From Benthicola sp964195715 (GTDB taxonomy: Bacteria > Gemmatimonadota > Gemmatimonadetes > Palauibacterales > Palauibacteraceae), in assembly GCA_964195715.1 (NCBI GenBank), contig CAXMRU010000057.1:19351-83350 (forward strand): DNA of 64,000 nucleotides. Direction: 5' to 3'. How positions within the stretch are numbered: position 1 is the first letter of the stretch; the number at the start of each line of letters is the position of its first letter. The position numbers were made by a program, and so were the translations under genes. Below, piece by piece: positions 58,108-64,000 of the stretch. The notes beneath the pieces are model-generated. The model saw nothing but the letters and a program-made list of their open reading frames with translations. It ran no database searches and was not told the DNA's origin.

Positions 58108-60510
58108 GTGACACGGAAGACGATGAAGATGTGGGGATCGGGTAAGACGGCTGGATTCACGCGGACGCTTTTCTCCGCCTGGCTCGCGCTCCTGGCAGGA
58201 CTTGCAGCCGGCACCGAGCCGGCCGCGGGACAGGAAGTGTCCGAGCCAACGGATTCGGTCGGTTCCGCCTCGTCCGATCCGACGATTCTCGCCCTCGAGG
58301 GTCAGCTCGCACTGGGGTTCTCCCTGACCACGGCCAGGGAAGCCGCCCGCCGGCTGTCGATCGAGGCCGATGCCGCGACTCCCGAGCTGATCCTGCTGGC
58401 CGCCCGCGCGCACGCCGAGGCACGCTCGTGGCGCGCCGTCCGCCGCCTGCTTACGGATCGGGACTGGCTCGACGTTCGCGACGGGGGCGAGGGGCGCCTG
58501 CTTCTCGCCCGCTCGCACCTGGCACTGGGCGATCCCGGGGCCGCGATCACCGAGTTCGAGCGGGCCGGAGTCGAGCGCTTGCCCACCGCGGACAGGGTGG
58601 ACTATGCCAGGGCACTCCTGCAGGCGGAGCATCCCGCCGCCGCCGCGCGTCAGTACCTCGCCTCGGCTGAAGGCGACCTCGAGCTCGCCGGCTGGCATCG
58701 CCTCTCCTCTGTCCAGGCCTGGACGACCGCGGGCTCTCCGGATAGCGCACTGGCAGCAGCCCGGGGCCTCGAAGAACACCGGTCCGTGTGGCGGGACTCA
58801 ACGTTCACCGAGCTGGCGCGGGGGTTCTTCGTGGCGGGCGACACGGCCCAGGCCATGAGCCTGGTCGATTCGCTGAGCCGCCGAGCGAAGGCCAGCCTGG
58901 CCGGGGAATGGATCATCCCGGTCTACGTGGAACGGGGCGACACGGCCCGGGCCCGACGCGAAGCGGAATCGGCCCTCAGGTACCGGGGGGTCGGACCCGA
59001 GGCGGGAGAGTACCTGCTCTCGTTGGATTCCTCGGCGGTGAACCTCGAGCGAGTCGCCGACGTGGAGGCACGGGAAGGGCGTTCGGAACGAGCCGCCGAG
59101 CTGCTCCGCGCGGCACTGGCCGCTGCGGACGACGAGAAGCGCGCGGACCTGACGCTGGAGCTGGGCCGGGCCCTGTTCTCCGCCCGGGAGTACAGGGCGG
59201 TCGGCCGATTGCTGGATCCGTGGGTCCTGGACAACGGGAGCGCGGCTGCCACCGGGGTCCCGGCGAAGACCGAGCAGCGAATGCGGTTCCTCGCCGGCCG
59301 TGCCCTGTACCGACGTGGTCTCCGAAACGATGCCGCTGTCCTGTGGCGGGTCGTGGCCGCCGACCCGCTGGCGCCGGACGGCCCGTACGCCGCCTTTCTG
59401 CTGGCCGACATCCAGCACGACAGGGGCCGCTTGGCCGAAGCACGCGAGGGATACGAGGCGACTGTGGCGCGTTTTCCGCGATCTTCCCATGCGGGCAACG
59501 CCCTGATCCGGCTCGGGATGATCGACCTCGTCGAACAGCGACCGCGGGACGCGGCGGACCGTTTCGACGCGTACCGCAGGCGCTTTCCGGGGGGTAACTG
59601 GTACGGTGCCTCGGTCTTCTGGGCCGCCAGGGCCCGGGACGCGGCGGGGGACAGCGCCCGCGCCCGCGTACTGTACCGCCAGGTACTGGGCGACGATCCC
59701 GTCTCGTACTACGGGATCCAGGCGGCGACCGCTCTCGACGTGGAGCCGTGGGATCACCTGGAGTTCCGAGCGACTCCAGCGGTGCGCCTTCGATCCGACC
59801 ACGCGGCCCTCCTGCGGCGAATGAGCCGCCTTCGGGAGATGGGATGGAAGGGTCGGGCCCTGCGCGAACTGTCCGCGCGTGACGGGCCGCGCGAGTCGCG
59901 GGATGACCGGCTTGCGCTCGCCATCGGGCTCAACGAGGCCGGCTTCACGTGGCAGGGCACGTCGATCGCGTGGGGTGTATTCCGCGCCCGGTCCGGGATC
60001 TGGAGTGAGGATCTGATGCGGGCCGTTTACCCGCTGATTTATGACCCCGTGCTCCGGGAGAGAGCGAACGCCGAGCGTCTCGATCCGACGCTCGTGGCGG
60101 CGCTCGTACGACGCGAGTCGCAGTTCGATCGGGACGTCGTGTCGGGGGCCGGGGCAACTGGCCTGATGCAGCTGATGCCGGCGACGGGAGCTGAGGTGGC
60201 CCGGCGGGCCGGTATCCCGGAGTACAGCTCCGCGCAGCTGGTCGTCCCCGAGGTCAACCTGGTCCTGGGAAGCCGGTATCTTCGAGAGCTTCTCGAACGA
60301 CGCGGAGGGGCGATCGTGCCCGCTCTCATCTCGTACAATGCTGGGCCACATAGATATGCGAACTGGCGCCGGTTCCCCGAGTTTTCCGCGAGCACTGACC
60401 TGATGATCGACCGGATCCCGTTCAGCGAAACGAGGCGCTACGTGAAGGCGATTCTGTCATACCGCTATATCTACTCGAAGCTATACGATCTGGGCGTGGA
60501 TTCTGGTTGA
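58108..60510 (+). CDS. Soluble lytic murein transglycosylase (Slt-like) with TPR repeats
   Basis: An 800-residue exported peptidoglycan lyase. The N-terminal signal region ends near 'AAGQ' (about 44). A long alpha-superhelix of TPR-like repeats fills residues 60-610 ('GDPGAAITEFERAGVERL' and similar). The SLT catalytic domain (about 640-780) has the catalytic Glu in 'VRRESQFD', then 'GAGATGLMQLMPATG' and 'LISYNAGPHR'. The start is GTG with GGAAG upstream. It produces anhydromuropeptides in wall turnover. Confidence 0.9.
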   Translation: MTRKTMKMWGSGKTAGFTRTLFSAWLALLAGLAAGTEPAAGQEVSEPTDSVGSASSDPTILALEGQLALGFSLTTAREAARRLSIEADAATPELILLAARAHAEARSWRAVRRLLTDRDWLDVRDGGEGRLLLARSHLALGDPGAAITEFERAGVERLPTADRVDYARALLQAEHPAAAARQYLASAEGDLELAGWHRLSSVQAWTTAGSPDSALAAARGLEEHRSVWRDSTFTELARGFFVAGDTAQAMSLVDSLSRRAKASLAGEWIIPVYVERGDTARARREAESALRYRGVGPEAGEYLLSLDSSAVNLERVADVEAREGRSERAAELLRAALAAADDEKRADLTLELGRALFSAREYRAVGRLLDPWVLDNGSAAATGVPAKTEQRMRFLAGRALYRRGLRNDAAVLWRVVAADPLAPDGPYAAFLLADIQHDRGRLAEAREGYEATVARFPRSSHAGNALIRLGMIDLVEQRPRDAADRFDAYRRRFPGGNWYGASVFWAARARDAAGDSARARVLYRQVLGDDPVSYYGIQAATALDVEPWDHLEFRATPAVRLRSDHAALLRRMSRLREMGWKGRALRELSARDGPRESRDDRLALAIGLNEAGFTWQGTSIAWGVFRARSGIWSEDLMRAVYPLIYDPVLRERANAERLDPTLVAALVRRESQFDRDVVSGAGATGLMQLMPATGAEVARRAGIPEYSSAQLVVPEVNLVLGSRYLRELLERRGGAIVPALISYNAGPHRYANWRRFPEFSASTDLMIDRIPFSETRRYVKAILSYRYIYSKLYDLGVDSG

Positions 60511-60535
60511 CTCGGCCTTGACGGGGAGGTAGAAT
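60507..60535 (+). promoter_or_regulatory. cold-shock gene promoter (sigma70 type)
   Basis: TTGACT (60507-60512) overlaps the transglycosylase stop codon; a 17-base spacer and TAGAAT (60530-60535) follow. Transcription should start near 60542, giving a leader of about 58 bases. Confidence 0.7.
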
Positions 60536-60544
60536 TTGACCTAT

Positions 60545-60598
60545 GGGGCACCGCCCCGGTGCCTCGTCGTGAGATGTCTCTTCTTCAGGAGGGCACCG
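60545..60598 (+). promoter_or_regulatory. Cold-shock mRNA leader with alternative hairpins
   Basis: GGTGCC (60558-60563) can pair with GGCACC just upstream (60547-60552, five-base loop) or with a second GGCACC (60592-60597) next to the start codon. The second pairing reaches 60591-60598 and masks the end of the AGGAGG ribosome binding site (60587-60592). The two stems exclude each other, so the leader could switch between translating and non-translating forms. Confidence 0.5.
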
Positions 60599-60599
60599 A

Positions 60600-60800
60600 A
60601 TGTCCAGAGGCAAGGTCAAGTGGTTCCACGATGCCAAGGGATATGGCTTCATTGAGCTCGAGGACGGCAAGGATGTCTTCGTGCACCATAGCGCCATAAA
60701 CATCGAGGGCTACAAGACTCTGGCCGAGGGCCAGGAGGTGGAGTTCGAGCTCACCGACGGAGACAAGGGGCCGCGCGCGGCCAACGTCACCAGGGTCTAG
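60600..60800 (+). CDS. Cold-shock protein (CspA family)
   Basis: A 66-residue single cold-shock domain that binds single-stranded RNA and DNA. RNP1 'DAKGYGFIEL' and RNP2 'DVFVHHSAI' are intact, and 'GKVKWFHDAKGYGFI' is the usual start. AGGAGG lies 7 bases before the ATG. It is monocistronic by appearance, between its own promoter and a GC-rich hairpin downstream. Confidence 0.95.
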   Translation: MSRGKVKWFHDAKGYGFIELEDGKDVFVHHSAINIEGYKTLAEGQEVEFELTDGDKGPRAANVTRV

Positions 60801-60829
60801 CTCCTTCGCCTCCCCTGGAAGCTGGTAGC

Positions 60830-60859
60830 GGCGCCCCGGCCAATCTGGTTCGGGGCGCC
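60830..60859 (+). terminator. GC-rich hairpin after the cold-shock gene
   Basis: GGCGCCCCG (60830-60838) pairs perfectly with CGGGGCGCC (60851-60859) around a 12-base loop. There is no T-run. It separates the cold-shock gene from polA. Confidence 0.5.
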
Positions 60860-60902
60860 GGCACATCGAGGAGTCCCCGAACCCCGTCGGAGCAGCCTGC
60901 AC

Positions 60903-63740
60903 GTGAGCTACACGCACGACACGCCGACCCTGTACCTGCTTGACGGTCACGCCCTCATCTACCGGGCGTTCTTCGCGATGATCAGCAGGCCTCTGACCAC
61001 GTCGAGCGGGGAGAACACGTCGGCCCCGTTCGGGCTGGCCCGGTTTCTCATCCGCCTGATGGAGAATCACGACCCCGATTACGTGGGCGTCGTGCTCGAC
61101 GCGGGCGACAGCTACCGCACGGAGATCTTCCCGGAGTACAAGGCGACACGCGAGAAGATGCCGGAGGAGATGGCAGCTTCCCTGCCCCGCGTGCGCGAGA
61201 TCGTGGAGGCGTTCCGTGTACCGGTGATCGAGGTTGACAGGTGGGAGGCCGACGACGTGATCGGCACGCTGTCCCGCCAGGCGGCCGATCGGGGTGTGCG
61301 CACGGTGATCGTGTCCGGCGACAAGGACTTCTATCAACTCATTGATGAGATGACGCATCTCCTGAATCCCGGACGCGGGGGGCCGGCTGCCGTGGAGGAA
61401 GAGCGGGTGACGCCCGCGAACGCTTCCGAGCGCCTCGGCGTCCCGCCCAAGAGCGTCACGGACTACCTGGCCTTGATCGGCGACTCATCCGACAACATCC
61501 CGGGCGTGCGGGGAATCGGGAAGAAGACGGCCCCGGGCCTTATCGAGCGGTTCGGCGACCTGGAGTCAATCCTGGCCCACGCTGAAGAGATCGAGGGCAA
61601 ACGGGTGCGGAACGCGCTGCTCGAGTATCCGGACGCGGCCCGCCTGTCGAAGGAACTGGTGACGATCCGCCTGGACGCCCCGATCGAGCTGGACCTGGAG
61701 GCACTGGCCCGCGCGGAGCCTGACCGCGAGCGGCTCCGGCAGATTTTTCTGGATCTGGAGTTTCACACACTGGCCCGCGATTGGGCGCCGGAGAACGTAC
61801 CCTCCACGGCAGGCGCGGCGCCGTCGGTCGAAGATGAAACGGAGCCCGTCGCACCCGCGCCGGACGCACAGGGTCCCGTTTACGGGCTTGTCACGGACGC
61901 GGAGCGGGTCCCGGCCGTGGTGGCCGAGATGCGAAATGCCGGCACCATCGCGGTGGACACCGAGACGACCAGCATCGATCCCGTACGCGCGGGGCTTGTG
62001 GGCATATCGCTCTCCGCCGCTGAGGGGAAAGCGTATTACCTGCCGTTCGAGCACATGCCGCCGACCGTGGCCACGGACGCCGACGGCAATCCGGTGCTGG
62101 CACTCGACACCTTCGAGCCCGTGCCGAACCTGCCGCCAATCGAGTCGCCCGAGATGACTCCGCTGCGCGACCTGCTGGCCGACGACGCCGTCCTGAAGGT
62201 GGGCCAGAACATCAAGTACGACATGATCGTGCTCGACCGGGCCGGGGCGCCGCTGGGTGGGGTCGAGTTCGACACGTCGCTCGCCTCGTACGTGCTCGAT
62301 CCGGGGAAGCGACAGCACGGCCTGGACCTCCTGGTGCTGGATCGCTTCCACGTGAAGCTCACGTCGTATGCCGAGGTGGCGGGCTCGGGCCGGTCGGCGA
62401 TTCCGTTCGCGGAGGTACCGCTGGAGGTGGCGGCCGCATACTCGGGCGAGGACGCCGACTACACGCTGCGCCTGTGCGGCCGCCTGAAGGAAGAGCTCGA
62501 GGCGCACGCAATGCTCGGTCTGCTCGAGAAGATCGAGATGCCGCTGGTGCCGGTCCTCGCGGACATGGAGAAGGCCGGCGTCCGCATCGACCTCGACGTC
62601 TTCGACGCGCTGCGCGAGCGGTTCACGCGCGAGATCGCCCAGATCGAGGAAGAGATCTACAAGCTTGCCGGCGGCGAGGTGAACCTGCGCTCAGTGCCGC
62701 AGATGCGGGAGCTGCTGTTCGAGAAGCTCGAGCTGCCGGTGATCCGGAAGACGAAGACCGGCCCGTCCACCGACGAGAGCGTGCTGAGCGAGCTGGCGGC
62801 GCACGGACACCAGATCCCTCGCCTCATCCTCGAGTACCGCGAGCTCGACAAGCTGGACGGCACGTACGTATCGAAGCTGCCCGCACTCGTGAACCCTGAT
62901 ACCGGCAGGATTCACACCACGTTCAACCAGACCGTTGCCGCGACGGGGCGCCTCTCTTCATCGGACCCGAACCTGCAGAATATCCCCGTGCGCACGACAC
63001 TCGGGCGGGAGATCCGGAAGGGGTTCGTGGCGGCAGACGGGCACGTCTTGCTGTCGGCCGACTACTCGCAGATCGAGCTGCGGGTGCTGGCCCACCTGTC
63101 CGAGGACCCGGCCTTTGTGGAGGCTTTCCGAGCGGATCGGGACATTCACCGCGAGACAGCGGCCCGCATCTTCGGCGTGGACGCGGACGCCGTAAGCGGC
63201 GGCATGCGGGACCAGGCGAAGACGATCAACTTCGCCACGATCTACGGGCAGGGGCCGGTCGCGCTGGCAGGACAGCTCGGGATCACCCGGACCCAGGCGA
63301 ACGAGTTCATCGCGGCCTACTTCGAACGCTTCGCGGGAGTGCGCCGCTACCTGGACGAGATGAAGGAGCAGGCGCGCGCGCGCGGGTACGTGGAAACGAT
63401 GCTCGGCCGACGCCGCTACATCCCCGAGATCCGCTCCCGCAACCCGGGCGTGCGCGGGTTCGGCGAGAGGTTGGCCACCAACTCGCCCATCCAGGGGACG
63501 GCGGCCGACCTCATCAAGATCGCGATGATCGAGCTCCACGGGCGGCTGGCGGCGAGCGGTACCGGCGCGCGCATGCTCCTCCAGGTGCACGACGAGCTGC
63601 TGCTGGAGGTGCCGGAAGGGGCGGTTGAGGAGACCCGAGTCATCGTGCGCGAGGAGATGGAGGGGGCGATCGAACTGGATGTGCCTCTCAAGGTGGACTT
63701 AGGTGTCGGGGCGAGCTGGTATGACAGCAAAAGGGGCTGA
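60903..63740 (+). CDS. polA: DNA polymerase I
   Basis: A 945-residue three-domain polymerase for Okazaki-fragment processing and repair. The 5' nuclease (1-300) begins 'LYLLDGHALIYRAFFA' and has 'WEADDVIGTL' and 'GDSSDNIPGVRGIGKKTA'. The 3'-5' exonuclease appears active, with 'VDTETTS' (D352, E354). The polymerase has motif A 'SADYSQIELRV' (D720), the O-helix 'RDQAKTINFATIYGQG' and motif C 'VHDELLLEV' (D897). The start is GTG at 60903. Confidence 0.96.
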   Translation: MSYTHDTPTLYLLDGHALIYRAFFAMISRPLTTSSGENTSAPFGLARFLIRLMENHDPDYVGVVLDAGDSYRTEIFPEYKATREKMPEEMAASLPRVREIVEAFRVPVIEVDRWEADDVIGTLSRQAADRGVRTVIVSGDKDFYQLIDEMTHLLNPGRGGPAAVEEERVTPANASERLGVPPKSVTDYLALIGDSSDNIPGVRGIGKKTAPGLIERFGDLESILAHAEEIEGKRVRNALLEYPDAARLSKELVTIRLDAPIELDLEALARAEPDRERLRQIFLDLEFHTLARDWAPENVPSTAGAAPSVEDETEPVAPAPDAQGPVYGLVTDAERVPAVVAEMRNAGTIAVDTETTSIDPVRAGLVGISLSAAEGKAYYLPFEHMPPTVATDADGNPVLALDTFEPVPNLPPIESPEMTPLRDLLADDAVLKVGQNIKYDMIVLDRAGAPLGGVEFDTSLASYVLDPGKRQHGLDLLVLDRFHVKLTSYAEVAGSGRSAIPFAEVPLEVAAAYSGEDADYTLRLCGRLKEELEAHAMLGLLEKIEMPLVPVLADMEKAGVRIDLDVFDALRERFTREIAQIEEEIYKLAGGEVNLRSVPQMRELLFEKLELPVIRKTKTGPSTDESVLSELAAHGHQIPRLILEYRELDKLDGTYVSKLPALVNPDTGRIHTTFNQTVAATGRLSSSDPNLQNIPVRTTLGREIRKGFVAADGHVLLSADYSQIELRVLAHLSEDPAFVEAFRADRDIHRETAARIFGVDADAVSGGMRDQAKTINFATIYGQGPVALAGQLGITRTQANEFIAAYFERFAGVRRYLDEMKEQARARGYVETMLGRRRYIPEIRSRNPGVRGFGERLATNSPIQGTAADLIKIAMIELHGRLAASGTGARMLLQVHDELLLEVPEGAVEETRVIVREEMEGAIELDVPLKVDLGVGASWYDSKRG

Positions 63741-63785
63741 TCAGGTGAACGCTGAGTAATCTGCTAGGCTACCATCTTACAGCTT

Positions 63786-63799
63786 GTGAAATCATTCAC
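63786..63799. promoter_or_regulatory. Small inverted repeat upstream of the last gene
   Basis: GTGAA (63786-63790) and TTCAC (63795-63799) form a short dyad with a 4-base spacer in the polA-lipoprotein gap. It could be an operator; the regulator is unknown and a chance match is possible. Confidence 0.25.
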
Positions 63800-63881
63800 G
63801 AGCATGTAACTTCGCCGGTCCATGTAGCATTCCGGCTTGGCCCCCCACGGCCTACCGGTACCCGAAACCGAGGATGTCTGA

Positions 63882-64000
63882 ATGTCCCTCCCAAACGCCC
63901 GAGCTCTCCTGGCTGCCGCAGCCCTGGTCACCGTCGCAGCGTGCGCTCCGGCAGACGACGCATCGCTGACCGAATCCGAGGTGCAGTCGATCGCCAAAGA
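63882..64000 (+). CDS. Lipoprotein, N-terminal fragment
   Basis: The first 39 codons of a gene that runs off the window. The visible part is a lipoprotein signal peptide ending in 'VTVAAC' (C21), followed by an acidic stretch 'APADDASLTESEVQSI'. GAGGAT lies about 7 bases before the ATG. The protein family cannot be named from this fragment. Confidence 0.7.
   Translation, partial: MSLPNARALLAAAALVTVAACAPADDASLTESEVQSIAK

Overview
The window is high-GC, gene-dense bacterial chromosomal DNA with no rRNA, tRNA, insertion sequence, prophage or CRISPR array that I can see. The gene set points to a Gram-negative-type envelope: TonB-dependent receptor, TolQ/ExbB, OmpA-like lipoprotein, several lipoproteins and a lytic transglycosylase. 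It also includes a futalosine-pathway menaquinone gene, a split glycine decarboxylase and a sphingolipid-type serine palmitoyltransferase homologue. My best inference is Gemmatimonadota or a close relative; no rRNA is present to confirm it.

The centre (about 25.7-39.2 kb) is the replication-origin neighbourhood. Leftward run rpmH, rnpA, yidD, yidC, mnmE, mnmG, parA, parB, an M23 peptidase and a bactofilin, interrupted only by a rightward acyP plus Fpg/Nei-like pair. Rightward run dnaA and dnaN. rpmH and dnaA diverge from two well-formed sigma70-type promoters. The dnaA-dnaN gap carries a sequence resembling a bacterial origin unwinding site (weak DnaA boxes, GC cluster, DnaA-trio-like triplets). 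A second cluster of better DnaA boxes lies 10.6 kb away beside the bactofilin gene. Two near-consensus parS sites lie between parA and mnmG.

Left arm (0-25.7 kb): an SPT-like enzyme coupled to a GNAT protein (possible ceramide synthesis), an M23 lipoprotein, a patatin, LapA, and an aconitase-family enzyme with the swivel domain at the N-terminus. Then come an OmpA-like lipoprotein, a CsaA-like protein, YgfZ, and the E1alpha/E1beta/E2 genes of a 2-oxoacid dehydrogenase. Next is a sigma54-promoter-driven cassette of HlyD-type adaptor, MacB-type ATPase, NtrC-type regulator and sensor kinase, with no permease gene. An M14 peptidase, a HAD phosphatase, a DUF1015 protein, MqnD, a VapBC-like pair and a cation/calcium exchanger follow.

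Right arm (39-64 kb): a PTPS/QueD homologue, then a tightly overlapping operon of ADP-forming acyl-CoA synthetase, YIP1 membrane protein, NUDT19-like Nudix, LACTB2-like MBL and MFS transporter. dapF is leftward and preceded by a structured leader ending in an intrinsic terminator. A DUF1707 protein follows, then a glycine-cleavage operon (gcvH, gcvPA, UPF0173, gcvPB, LipM-like transferase). Last are an orphan peptide-binding lipoprotein, ExbB, a TonB-dependent receptor, a lytic transglycosylase, a cold-shock protein with a possible leader switch, polA, and the start of a lipoprotein gene.

Functional links: lipoylation (LipM-like) serves GcvH and the E2 protein; ParAB/parS, DnaA/DnaN and the bactofilin-M23 pair tie origin segregation to cell shape. 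Start codons GTG and TTG are common, and 4-bp start/stop overlaps are frequent, so translational coupling appears widespread.
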